Position numbers and translations under genes: made by a program. Shown here piece by piece: positions 44,638 to 53,123 of a DNA stretch of 64,000 nt. Numbering within the stretch: position 1 is the stretch's first letter; the number at the start of each line of letters is the position of its first letter. Below the pieces are notes generated by a model. It worked only from the letters and a program-made list of their open reading frames with translations. It had not been told where the DNA came from and did not search any database. The stretch lies in the NCBI RefSeq assembly GCF_900564155.1, contig NZ_LS999839.1, positions 4,771,097-4,835,096 of the forward strand, given 5' to 3'. The DNA is from Pedobacter schmidteae. GTDB taxonomy: Bacteria; Bacteroidota; Bacteroidia; Sphingobacteriales; Sphingobacteriaceae.

Positions 44638-44762
44638 GTAGCAGTGGCCTCCGGTCGTCGAAAATCTAAGGCTTACTGCGGTTAAAACAGTTCAATTAAT
44701 TTTGGCTGTCGCCAAACTGCAACCAGATCTAACTTAGGTCTGGTTGTTTTGTTTTATATCTT
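44638..44762 (+). ncRNA. Predicted cis-antisense sRNA opposite susC leader, locus 3
   Basis: Opposite the susC start: TTG at 44601-44603, then 21 bases, then TCGGTTTG at 44625-44632 (one mismatch to TAnnTTTG). A 6-bp hairpin (44701-44706 with 44711-44716) is followed by a 10-bp terminator hairpin (44721-44730 with 44736-44745, one wobble) with GTTTTGTTTT after it. Predicted length about 125 bases. Same geometry as loci 1, 2 and 5. Confidence 0.45.
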
Positions 44763-44851
44763 TCCCTTTTTTAAAGCAGCGTTTTTATCTTTCCTCCATA
44801 TTTTAGTTTAATTTTGTTGCTTCTCTTATATTTATACATAGGGATGTTTAC

Positions 44852-46042
44852 TTATGGATATACATATATTTTCCTTCCTTCTATTTTAAAATGGGCACTC
44901 CCCGTTGATTCCAGCATCCGCAGCACTTTTGATACGCTGTCAAAGCGCGAAACGGAACCTCTGAATTTAGCATCGGGTATTGCCCCAGGGTATATAACTT
45001 CTACGTTGTACCATCGCGCCACCATGCGCATAACGTCTTGTATAGGTTGGTTGGCAAATATAAATTTGTTGTTTTTCCAGGCTACAGCAAGGCTGGCGTC
45101 TACTGGTTTTACGGTTATTTCCTCCTTGCCGGTTAAAACAGCCTCTTGGTTGGGTTTCAGGATTACTGCATCAGGAGATCGCCCCTTGCTTCGCTGGCCC
45201 CGGGATGACGGGGCGCTGAGGCTAAATGGTATTACCTTCACGCTTCCTTCCAGGAGCGTAGTTTTTACACTATTTTCATCGCTGTAACTGTTGATGTTAA
45301 AATGGGTACCCAATACTTCTACCCTTTGCCCCTTGCTTTCTACAATAAAGGGTTTGGCTTTGTTTTTAGCCACCTCAAAATAGGCTTCGCCTTCCAGCAA
45401 TATTTTTCGTTCTACTCCAATAAATTGTAAAGGAAATGAAATTTTTGAAGCTGCATTCAGCCAGACTTTTGTTCCATCGGGCAGGGTAAAGGTGTAGGTT
45501 CCCCCGCGCGGCGTAGCGGCAACTATAGGTTTGGTGGTACCATCCGGGACATCTTTGGCTGCGTCCGGGATCACAGTAGTGCCATCGTTATATTTTAAAT
45601 CATCGTTTACAATTACTCCGGTTTTAACATCACTCAGGGTGACGGTTTTACCGTTGGCAAGGGTAAGTGTTGCCCTGTTGCCACCGGGCGCAATGTCATT
45701 GGCATAGTTCGGGAGATTTCGGGTTGCGTTGCTTCCCCCCGCATAACGGGCATTGTAAAACCATACACCCAAAACAATTGCAGCTACTGCAGCAGCTGCA
45801 AGCACAACTCTTTTAACAATGGTAAAACGTTTGATTTTGCCTTTGCGGATTTCGGCAATAACTTTTAGCAGCCCCTCTTTTTTGAGCTCATAAAGCTGCG
45901 CTGTTTCCAGGTCGTCAACATAGGGGCTATTTAGTGCTGCTTTGGCATACAGACGTTCCAGTTGCGCACGCTCTCCGGCCGTTGCTTTACCTGCCAGGTA
46001 AGCGTCTATTAAATGTTCGATGCGCTGTTTTGAGTGTTCCAT
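44852..46042 (-). CDS. FecR family anti-sigma factor, locus 3
   Basis: 396 residues. It has an N-terminal anti-sigma region, one membrane helix (VVLAAAAVAAIVLGVWFY), a FecR domain (VWLNAASKISFPLQF, LEGEAYFEVAKN, RVEVLGTHFNINSY) and a DUF4974 C-terminus (MVARWYNVEVIYPG). Unlike its relatives it has an insertion of about 22 residues (IPFSLSAPSSRGQRSKGR) between TTLLEGSVKV and ILKPNQ, encoded by a GC-rich repeat-like segment at 45174-45214. The insertion keeps the frame. Otherwise a normal family member, 99 bases after the sigma gene. Confidence 0.92.
   Translation of the reverse strand: MEHSKQRIEHLIDAYLAGKATAGERAQLERLYAKAALNSPYVDDLETAQLYELKKEGLLKVIAEIRKGKIKRFTIVKRVVLAAAAVAAIVLGVWFYNARYAGGSNATRNLPNYANDIAPGGNRATLTLANGKTVTLSDVKTGVIVNDDLKYNDGTTVIPDAAKDVPDGTTKPIVAATPRGGTYTFTLPDGTKVWLNAASKISFPLQFIGVERKILLEGEAYFEVAKNKAKPFIVESKGQRVEVLGTHFNINSYSDENSVKTTLLEGSVKVIPFSLSAPSSRGQRSKGRSPDAVILKPNQEAVLTGKEEITVKPVDASLAVAWKNNKFIFANQPIQDVMRMVARWYNVEVIYPGAIPDAKFRGSVSRFDSVSKVLRMLESTGSAHFKIEGRKIYVYP
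45174..45214 (-). repeat. Palindromic dispersed-repeat-like insert within fecR
   Basis: About 41 bases of GC-rich sequence containing, on the minus strand, CCGTCATCCCGGGGC and CAGCGAAGCAAGGGGCGAT. This resembles the widespread GTCATCCCGAGCGAAGCGAGGGATC-type intergenic repeat. The ends pair as GCCCC (45181-45185) and GGGGC (45210-45214). It adds codons to fecR without a frameshift. Confidence 0.55.
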
Positions 46043-46059
46043 AATCGTTCAACTATATA

Positions 46060-46118
46060 CAAGACACCTGACAGCAAGCCCGGTGACATTTTTGTTAAAA
46101 TAATTTTAACACCGGGCT
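46060..46118 (-). promoter_or_regulatory. ECF-promoter-like element with overlapping hairpin before fecR, locus 3
   Basis: On the minus strand: TGTCACCGGGC, a spacer and CAGGTGTCTTG (46060-46088), like the loci 2, 4 and 5 elements. Its -35 half lies in the 3' arm of a hairpin (46077-46085 with 46110-46118, inner pairing 46094-46100 with 46104-46110) that may end the sigma transcript. Confidence 0.5.
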
Positions 46119-46141
46119 AACAATAATAAAATAACGCTTGG

Positions 46142-46738
46142 TTAAGGCTGCTGGTGCATTAAACCGACCAGCACAACTGACAGACCCGAGTATTTCCCCA
46201 GCTTTAACCTCAGCACTTTCATAGATCGCGAAATTTGCTGTTTTACAGCATCCTCAGAAATGCCCAGTTTAGCTGCAATTTCTTTATTGCTCAAAAAATC
46301 CTTTCTGCTCATTTCAAATGCCAGCTTCATTTTAGGCGGCAGCAAGGCAATCTCCTGATCAATTAAGATCATCAGTTCCCGCTCATTGATGGCTTCCAGT
46401 GTAGTATTTTCCGACTCGTCCATCTGCGCCACAATAAGATCAATAAAATCGTGGTTTACCTTTTTATTGCGGATCTGGTTTAAGATTCTGTTCCTGGCAG
46501 CTTTATAGAGGTAACCCCTTAAATTCGTCCTGATATCCAGCTTTCCGGCCTTGTCCCAGAAAGCGACAAATAAATCCTGAACCAGGTCTTTAGACTCATC
46601 TACATCGCCCAGCACCTTCTTCGAATGCTGGAACAACATATCCCAGTGCCGGTTATATACCTCTGCAAAAGCAAGCTCGTCCCGCTGTCCAAGCAATAGC
46701 ATAAGTTCCTGGTCAGTATATGAACTGTAAACACTCAT
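46142..46738 (-). CDS. ECF RNA polymerase sigma-70 factor, locus 3
   Basis: 198 residues. Region 2 spans about residues 22-90 (DLVQDLFVAFWDKAGKL) and region 4 about 128-180 (LPPKMKLAFEMSRKDFLSNKEIAAKLGISEDAV). It is a FecI-like Bacteroidota ECF factor, first gene of locus 3, with fecR downstream. Expected to drive fecR-susC-susD-tlpA of this locus. Confidence 0.93.
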   Translation of the reverse strand: MSVYSSYTDQELMLLLGQRDELAFAEVYNRHWDMLFQHSKKVLGDVDESKDLVQDLFVAFWDKAGKLDIRTNLRGYLYKAARNRILNQIRNKKVNHDFIDLIVAQMDESENTTLEAINERELMILIDQEIALLPPKMKLAFEMSRKDFLSNKEIAAKLGISEDAVKQQISRSMKVLRLKLGKYSGLSVVLVGLMHQQP

Positions 46739-46919
46739 ATTTGTAAATACCCCTATTAAATATACCGAAATTTTTTCTGCAAGTCTATATATTTTTTAGC
46801 AAAAAAACACAAGAGTGTATTTATAACACCTTGTGTTTTAGCTAAAAATACAGCTGTATCGCCAACAAAAGCGGTATTTTTATTAGAAAATATTTTTCGC
46901 GCTTTACTTTTCTTAAAAA

Positions 46920-47186
46920 TTATTTAATCAATCTTGCGTCTACTTCTAATTTATCAACTGATAAAATTTTAATATAGTCATGATACTTTGGAAATAACGG
47001 ATTCAACAAATAATTATATTCCAGGGTATTAATTGCTGATCGGACTTTAACACCAATAAAATTCTGGTCTGCCATTAATTTATCTCCGATCGATTTGTTT
47101 TCTAAGTTGTCTATTACCCGCCAATCTTTAGGATAACTCTGATCTGGAAGTGTATAAATTAGTGTTTTCTTCATCTCAATTGTCAT
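46920..47186 (-). pseudogene. C-terminal remnant of a RES-domain toxin (NAD+ phosphorylase)
   Basis: About 88 codons matching only the end of RES-domain proteins: KDWRVIDN, SAINTLEYNYLLNP, KILSVDKLEVDARL. The N-terminal part with the conserved Arg/Glu catalytic residues is missing. No Xre-type antitoxin gene is nearby. Immediately upstream is a stretch resembling a truncated MmcQ/YjbR 3' end, so the toxin-antitoxin unit was probably cut by a rearrangement. Confidence 0.7.
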
Positions 47187-47229
47187 TATATAAATTATAA
47201 AAAACATAACACCATTTACAGGAATGGCA

Positions 47230-47285
47230 AATAAAAACCCGGACTTATAAACGAGCTGATTGATCATACTCCTTATAAGTCCGGG
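47230..47285 (-). terminator. Intrinsic terminator of locus 4
   Basis: A perfect 12-bp stem (47238-47249 with 47274-47285), a 24-base loop, then TTTTTATT on the minus strand, ten bases after the TlpA stop codon. One arm is the mmcQ-like fragment. Confidence 0.85.
47237..47269 (+). pseudogene. MmcQ/YjbR 3'-end fragment
   Basis: Reads KPGLINELIDHT in the plus direction and matches 28 of 31 bases of the intact mmcQ-like gene at 35591-35621. It now forms one arm and the loop of the locus 4 terminator hairpin. Confidence 0.6.
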
Positions 47286-47295
47286 ATGGAGATTG

Positions 47296-48396
47296 CTATT
47301 TATGGCTTAAAACCTCTGAAAGCTTTTTGTCCAGGTCATCGCCATGCAATTGAGTAGCGATGATATAGCCATTTTGATCTATCAGGTAATTTTGAGGAAC
47401 TGCCCGAACAGCATAAAGCATGGCCGCCTCATTTTTTAAATACTTCAAATCGGATAAATTGGTCCAGGTAAGCCCGTCGTTTGCTATCGCCTTTAGCCAG
47501 GCCTCCTTACTGTGATCTAAGGAAACACCTATTAAGGTAAAACCCTTGTCCTTATATTTCTGGTAGGCCTTTACGATATTGGGATTGTCTTTGCGACATG
47601 GCCCACACCAGGAAGCCCAAAAATCCAACAGTACATATTGCCCCTTAAAATCCGAAAGGCGTATAGCCCTCCCCGACACATCAGCTTGAGTAAAGTCCGG
47701 TGCAAGCGTACCTATTTTAATTGCTTTGGTTGCCTCTATCTGACTTTTAAGTGCTTTGCCTTCTTTACTTTCTTTTAACGAAGCATCCAATTGGTTAAAC
47801 AAGGGCTCAATCCGGGCTGTATTCAACGTTCCGGAACTCATAAAGTTTAAAGCAAACAGGCTGAAATAAGAGCGCGGATGGGCAACAATGTATGCTTCAT
47901 ACTTATCCTGCAGCTGCCCGGAAATAACGCTTCGTTTTTCCTGCAACATTTTTTGCCCGGCCTGGTCTTTGGTTAATCTTTCTGCCCTGGCCAGTTTCTG
48001 CATCTCATCCAACCCTACAAAACGCCTGAAAACGTCGAATTCTTTGTTGAGATTGCCGCTTATGATCCTGGCATTTGCTACAGAATCCTCACTTTCGATT
48101 TTAAACAATCCGGGTTCCAAAAAGCAACTTTTGCTATCAAAAACCACACTTTTGTCGGACTTGCTGTGCTCCAGCCTTAATGTGGCCAGGTCGAAATCGT
48201 TGAAACCAACCTGGAACTTAAACCTACCCTGCTGCAGGTAAGTGGAATCGCGGACCATAGTACCATTAACACTATAGCTGAAGATTATTTTTTGTCCCGT
48301 ACCCTTCCCTATTCTTCCCTCAATTGTTCCTTTGTATTGGGCTGCGCCCAATAGAGGCAGACATAAAAAGGCTATACCTACAAATCTTTTATACAT
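47296..48396 (-). CDS. TlpA family protein with DUF4369 domain, locus 4
   Basis: 366 residues from the ATG at 48396 (MYKRFVGIAFLCLPLLGAAQ signal peptide); the frame extends to 48429, overlapping susD. An N-terminal DUF4369 domain (about residues 20-110) and a helical middle lead to a C-terminal thioredoxin domain with WASWCGPC and a cis-Pro loop (AVPQNYLI). Periplasmic thiol protein, common next to SusC/SusD. It follows susD by 16 bases and ends just before the terminator. Confidence 0.92.
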   Translation of the reverse strand: MYKRFVGIAFLCLPLLGAAQYKGTIEGRIGKGTGQKIIFSYSVNGTMVRDSTYLQQGRFKFQVGFNDFDLATLRLEHSKSDKSVVFDSKSCFLEPGLFKIESEDSVANARIISGNLNKEFDVFRRFVGLDEMQKLARAERLTKDQAGQKMLQEKRSVISGQLQDKYEAYIVAHPRSYFSLFALNFMSSGTLNTARIEPLFNQLDASLKESKEGKALKSQIEATKAIKIGTLAPDFTQADVSGRAIRLSDFKGQYVLLDFWASWCGPCRKDNPNIVKAYQKYKDKGFTLIGVSLDHSKEAWLKAIANDGLTWTNLSDLKYLKNEAAMLYAVRAVPQNYLIDQNGYIIATQLHGDDLDKKLSEVLSHK

Positions 48397-48412
48397 CGTA
48401 TGTTTTTTTAGA

Positions 48413-49753
48413 TTAATCATACCCCTCATTTTGACTCAGGTTGGTATTCATTTTCCGCTCTCTGCTCGGTATCGGATACAATGCATCGGTATCTTCCCAA
48501 AATCCTGGTTTTAGCGCGCCTATAACTGTACCAACAAGATGCGTGCGTTTAAGATCTAACCAGCGGTGGCTCCACTCGGCAAAATACTCCATACGACGTT
48601 CGTTGGCAATCAATGTAAGGGCCTCTTCTTTTGTGTTCATCACTATCTCTTTGGTTTTTGCACGCTTTCTGATTTTGTTTACATCTGCAGCTGCACCATC
48701 CAGATTATCCAGATATGCCCTGGCCTCGGCACGGATCAAATACTGCTCTGAAATGCGCATGGCTACATCATATTCATTTCCAATTCCGCTCCTGACTTTG
48801 TATTTGTAGGAAAATGGTTGTCCTGCCGAGGTGCCAATCCAGGCGGTTTTCCTCGCGTCATCAGCAGCAAATAAACTTAACAACGAAGGATGTATAGCCA
48901 AGCTAGGCACACTTCCAGGACCGGGAATGGCATTTAAGCCAACTGTGGTATAGCCGGCATGTGATACATCAAACGCAAAAATAGCATCGGTACCCCGCTT
49001 CACAAAAACGGCATTTAAATCTTCCGACAAGATGTATACCCCGGTTTGCTGGATAACAGATGTAGCCAGCTTTTCGGCCTCCGCATATTTGCCCAGATAC
49101 AGGTTTACCCTGGCCAGCAATGCCGTTGCCGCCCATTTATTGGCCCTTACACGATCTGAATTGCCGGGATAGGCCGGTAGCAATAATGTGGCAGACTTTT
49201 CCAGGTCGGCTGTAATCTGGCTGTAAACGGCATTGGATGCGGTACGCGGCAAAAGCTCATTTTTCTTTAAATCGGTACTGGTAATCAATGGCACATCGCC
49301 ATATAAATTGACCAGGTAAAAGTAGTACAGGCCTCTTAAAAATAGGGCTTCCCCTATCGATTGGTTCTTAATGGCATCAGTCAATGTAGCCGATTTAGGA
49401 ACACCTTCTATGATGTCATTTGTCCGGTAAATACCGGTATACAGATCTGACCAGATGGTACCTACGGTAGATTCGTTAGAAAGCAGACTGTTGTTTTTAT
49501 AGGGATCGTAACTGATCACATTGGCAGTCAGGTCATCGGCCAGCAGGCCATTGTATAACGACAACATACCTAAAGGTATAGAATTGCCCGAATTGTACAT
49601 ACCTGCAATAGCAGCCTGCAAACTGGCTTCGTCCTGGAAAATTACAGATGTTTCGACAGCGTTTTTCGGGTCGCCCACGTCGAGCCATTTCTCGCAACTG
49701 GTAAATGCTATGGAAGTGGCAAATAAAGCGGTAAATATGATGGATTGTTTCAT
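48413..49753 (-). CDS. RagB/SusD family outer-membrane lipoprotein, locus 4
   Basis: 446 residues with a lipobox at Cys20 (IAFTSCEKWLDVGDPKN). The SusD core (ALFLRGLYYFYLVNLYGDVP) and the C-terminal signature (ISEQYLIRAEARAYLDN, RMEYFAEWSHRWLDLKR) are complete. It pairs with the SusC 11 bases upstream. The ligand is not deducible. Confidence 0.95.
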   Translation of the reverse strand: MKQSIIFTALFATSIAFTSCEKWLDVGDPKNAVETSVIFQDEASLQAAIAGMYNSGNSIPLGMLSLYNGLLADDLTANVISYDPYKNNSLLSNESTVGTIWSDLYTGIYRTNDIIEGVPKSATLTDAIKNQSIGEALFLRGLYYFYLVNLYGDVPLITSTDLKKNELLPRTASNAVYSQITADLEKSATLLLPAYPGNSDRVRANKWAATALLARVNLYLGKYAEAEKLATSVIQQTGVYILSEDLNAVFVKRGTDAIFAFDVSHAGYTTVGLNAIPGPGSVPSLAIHPSLLSLFAADDARKTAWIGTSAGQPFSYKYKVRSGIGNEYDVAMRISEQYLIRAEARAYLDNLDGAAADVNKIRKRAKTKEIVMNTKEEALTLIANERRMEYFAEWSHRWLDLKRTHLVGTVIGALKPGFWEDTDALYPIPSRERKMNTNLSQNEGYD

Positions 49754-49764
49754 GATAAAATCGA

Positions 49765-52700
49765 TTATAAAGTGATTTGAAGTCCGAGTGTATAGATGCT
49801 TAATGGTGGTACTGACAGTCCCTCGGTTTCAGGATCGAAACCCAGATAGTTGCTGATGGTCCATAAATTCTGTCCCCGGAAGTACAGGCTCAGGTTTTTC
49901 AGTCCCAAAGGTTTTACTACTTTAGGGTCGAACTGATAGGCCAGCGCCACATTTTTGAGCCTGATAAACGAAGCATCGCCAAATACAGCATCAGAGTTTT
50001 TGTACCTGTTAAATGCGGTAGCCGCAGTTCCGGCCCTTAATGTGGTATACCTGAATGGCTTGTTCAATACATCGGCCACTAAATTGTTGGCATTTCCGGG
50101 TATCACCGAGCTTCCTTCGTAATAAATATTGTAGCCATCTTTCTTCACAAATGAGAACAGAAAGTCGAGGCTAAAGCGCTTGTAGCTGAAAGTATTGTTT
50201 ACACCCCCATAAAATTTAGGATCGGTATTTCCCGAAACAATAAAATCGCCCTCGCCGGTAGTGGAAAATGACCCTGGAGAGATGCTGCCATTTCCGTCAA
50301 CATCCTGAAACTTGGCAATACCATCTTCGAAACCCAGGAAACGATAATTTTGTGCAACCGACAACGATTGTCCAACCACATAGGTATCGGCCAATACCGA
50401 GCTCGCCAAATCGGGATAGCTCAGCAACCTGTTTTGTGCTGCGGTAAAATTGACCGAGGTACTCCATGAAAAATCAGGTTTACTGATGTTTTTGGTTTGG
50501 ATACCGAACTCCCAGCCTTTGTTTTGCACCAAAGCAGGCAGATTGGCCAGGTAAGAGTTGAAACCGGTTTGGGAAGATACCGGAATATCGATTAACAAAT
50601 TGTCGGAACGATTGCGGTACCATGCAGCAGTAAAGGAAATCCTGTCTTTCAGGAAGTTTAAGTCCAGGGCAAACTCCATCTTCCTGGTCACCTCCCAGCG
50701 ATAATCTTTATTGGGAAGCGTCATAGGGATTAAAGAGGCTACGCCATTGTAGTTGCCCGTGAAAATGCTGGAGGCATAGGTAGCCAGGTAGGCATAATCC
50801 TGATTGGGATCGTTACCTACGGTTCCGTAGCTTCCTCTGAGTTTTGCGAAGTTGATCCAGGAGAAGTTGTCCTTCATAAACTTTTCTTCGCCAAAAATCC
50901 ATGCGGCGCCAACACTACCAAAGTTTCCGAATTTATTACCCGGTCCGAAGCGTGACGAACCATCGCGACGGGCGTTTACATTTACAATATATTTGCTGTC
51001 GAGTATATAATTTAAGCGCGTAAAACCCGACAGATAACGACTTTGTACGTTGCCACTACCCGAGAACTGACTGATGACCGAACCTAAATTTTTGTACAGC
51101 GCATCGCTGGTAAACGAGCCGATCATAAACAAGGGCTGTACAGACTGCGTATTTAAATAGGTGCTACCGACAAGGGCCTCAAAACGCCCTGAGCCAATGT
51201 TCCGTTTATAGGTCAACTGAGGCTCGACCGAGAAATTCTGATTGTTGTTGTTGTTGTAAGATAGCTGCCCATTGACCGTGGTATTTGGATTGCGCGAAAT
51301 GCGGGTTATTGCCCTGAAATTTTCATTGCTGATCCTGTTGAAGCCCAGTTCGGTTTTGAACTCGAGGCCGGGTATAATGATGTACCGCAGGCTACTGTTG
51401 ACCAATACATTATCGGTAGTAGACTCCATTGGCCCCTTTAATGCTGCCGCCGGGTTCGAATAGCTATTGTGCCAGTAGAAAGTGCCATCCTGGTTATGAA
51501 GTGGTAAGTTTGGAGGAAGCGCGTAGGAATAGCTCAGATTTGCAGAGGGAAGGTTGTTCACATTTTTGGTATATCCTCCAGACAGGTTGACAAAAAACCT
51601 GGCATTGGCCGACTGTGTTTGCATATTAAAGCGTATGGTGCTTTTATTGTCCCTGAAACTATAAGGCAGGATAGAATTCTGGCCTCTATGGTTAAAACTT
51701 ATCAGATATTGAGATTGTTCTGATCCACCCGAAACACTTACGGTTCCGTCTACCATGCCCGACATGTTGCCATACAGGTAATCGACAAAATCTGTTTCTC
51801 CATCGCCAAAACTCATTAAATCTGGTGCGTTTGCTACTGTCGGGGTGATCTTATCGTTGGCAAAAGCCTGCCTGCGTATGGCCAGATAATCGTCCTTGCC
51901 CAGCATTTTTACCCTGTTGGCAATCTGGCTAACGCCTGAATAAATATGGGCATTTACTTTCATTGCACCGGCTTTGCCACGCTTGGTGGTGATGATAACC
52001 ACACCATTTGCCGCCCTGGAACCATATATGGCGGTGGCGTCGGCATCTTTCAGGATGTCGATACTTTCGATATCACTTGTGGGGATATTGTCGAATGGAC
52101 TGAAACCGCCGCCAACTATTCCATTGGCCACCTGATTGCCGGAAGTTTGCTCGGTAGGAGTTGAAGTAAAGGGAACACCATCCACAATATAAAGCGGGTT
52201 TTGCCCTGCATTGATGGTATTTTTACCCCTGATTTCTACATTGACCTTACTACCCGCTATTCCAGCCCCTTCGCTGATATAAACTCCTGCTACCCTGCCC
52301 GAAAGTGCTGCCAGGGGGTTGGATATGGGTTGTTTTTCCAGATCTTCCGACCGGATGCTGGCTACAGACCCGGTAGTGAGTCGTTTTGACGTTTTTCCAT
52401 ATCCGATAATCTGTACTGCATCTAAAGGATTGCTGGCTATTTCAAGGGTAATGTTGCCAAGCTGAGGACTGCAGTCTACCTCTTTGCTTTGATAGCCCAG
52501 GTAACTGATAATGAGTGTGCTGTTTTTGTCGACATTTTTGAGCACAAAATATCCTTTGATATCGGTTATTGCCGATTTTCCATGATGTTTGACCGTGATG
52601 TTTGCACCTGGCAGGGGCTCTCCCTGTTGTCCCAATACCCGGCCTTCCACATCGGTGATGTCCTGTGCAGATGAGCCCCCGCGAACCGGGGCAGCTTTGC

Positions 52701-53058
52701 TATTCTTTTTGATGGAAATACCATCCTTTGTGATCTGGTAGCTCAACGGCAATTTATCGAATACAGCCTTCAAAGCTTCCTTTAATTCTACATTTTGGAG
52801 ATTGACCGATACGCGATAATTATCCTGTAAAGTCCTATTGTCATAAAAAACATCAACGCCACTTTGTTTTCTGATCTCGTTAAGAACGGTGACCAATGGT
52901 ACATCTTTCACCTTTAAGGCAATGCGTTGTGCAAATGCCCCGGTGTGTACCAGCAGCAGTCCCAAAATTAAAAGTGTACCGATGAAACGGGTACGTAGTG
53001 TTGCCTGGCGAAAGCGGTTTCGAAGCTTCTGCCGTTCAAATTTGTTAAAATAATTCAT
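49765..53058 (-). CDS. SusC/RagA TonB-linked outer-membrane protein with STN domain, locus 4
   Basis: 1097 residues. It has a signal peptide (FIGTLLILGLLLVHTGAFAQ), an STN domain (about residues 48-115, VPLVTVLNEIRKQSGVDVFYD), a carboxypeptidase-regulatory-like domain (about 138-210), a plug from VQIIGYGKTSKRLTTGSVA, and a barrel ending LSIYTLGLQITL. It lies 65 bases downstream of fecR. Unlike loci 1, 2, 3 and 5, no clear antisense promoter or terminator is found opposite its start. Confidence 0.95.
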   Translation of the reverse strand: MNYFNKFERQKLRNRFRQATLRTRFIGTLLILGLLLVHTGAFAQRIALKVKDVPLVTVLNEIRKQSGVDVFYDNRTLQDNYRVSVNLQNVELKEALKAVFDKLPLSYQITKDGISIKKNSKAAPVRGGSSAQDITDVEGRVLGQQGEPLPGANITVKHHGKSAITDIKGYFVLKNVDKNSTLIISYLGYQSKEVDCSPQLGNITLEIASNPLDAVQIIGYGKTSKRLTTGSVASIRSEDLEKQPISNPLAALSGRVAGVYISEGAGIAGSKVNVEIRGKNTINAGQNPLYIVDGVPFTSTPTEQTSGNQVANGIVGGGFSPFDNIPTSDIESIDILKDADATAIYGSRAANGVVIITTKRGKAGAMKVNAHIYSGVSQIANRVKMLGKDDYLAIRRQAFANDKITPTVANAPDLMSFGDGETDFVDYLYGNMSGMVDGTVSVSGGSEQSQYLISFNHRGQNSILPYSFRDNKSTIRFNMQTQSANARFFVNLSGGYTKNVNNLPSANLSYSYALPPNLPLHNQDGTFYWHNSYSNPAAALKGPMESTTDNVLVNSSLRYIIIPGLEFKTELGFNRISNENFRAITRISRNPNTTVNGQLSYNNNNNQNFSVEPQLTYKRNIGSGRFEALVGSTYLNTQSVQPLFMIGSFTSDALYKNLGSVISQFSGSGNVQSRYLSGFTRLNYILDSKYIVNVNARRDGSSRFGPGNKFGNFGSVGAAWIFGEEKFMKDNFSWINFAKLRGSYGTVGNDPNQDYAYLATYASSIFTGNYNGVASLIPMTLPNKDYRWEVTRKMEFALDLNFLKDRISFTAAWYRNRSDNLLIDIPVSSQTGFNSYLANLPALVQNKGWEFGIQTKNISKPDFSWSTSVNFTAAQNRLLSYPDLASSVLADTYVVGQSLSVAQNYRFLGFEDGIAKFQDVDGNGSISPGSFSTTGEGDFIVSGNTDPKFYGGVNNTFSYKRFSLDFLFSFVKKDGYNIYYEGSSVIPGNANNLVADVLNKPFRYTTLRAGTAATAFNRYKNSDAVFGDASFIRLKNVALAYQFDPKVVKPLGLKNLSLYFRGQNLWTISNYLGFDPETEGLSVPPLSIYTLGLQITL

Positions 53059-53123
53059 TCTTAGTTGGTAATTTATAGATGGGTTTAGTGTTATTTTTTG
53101 TTTACTTACAAGACGGTAAGAAA

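Noticed and set aside
53059-53123. Antisense RNA in locus 4
   Set aside because: Searched for a TAnnTTTG box and a terminator on the plus strand opposite susC. Only a small 5-bp hairpin and no good promoter were found.
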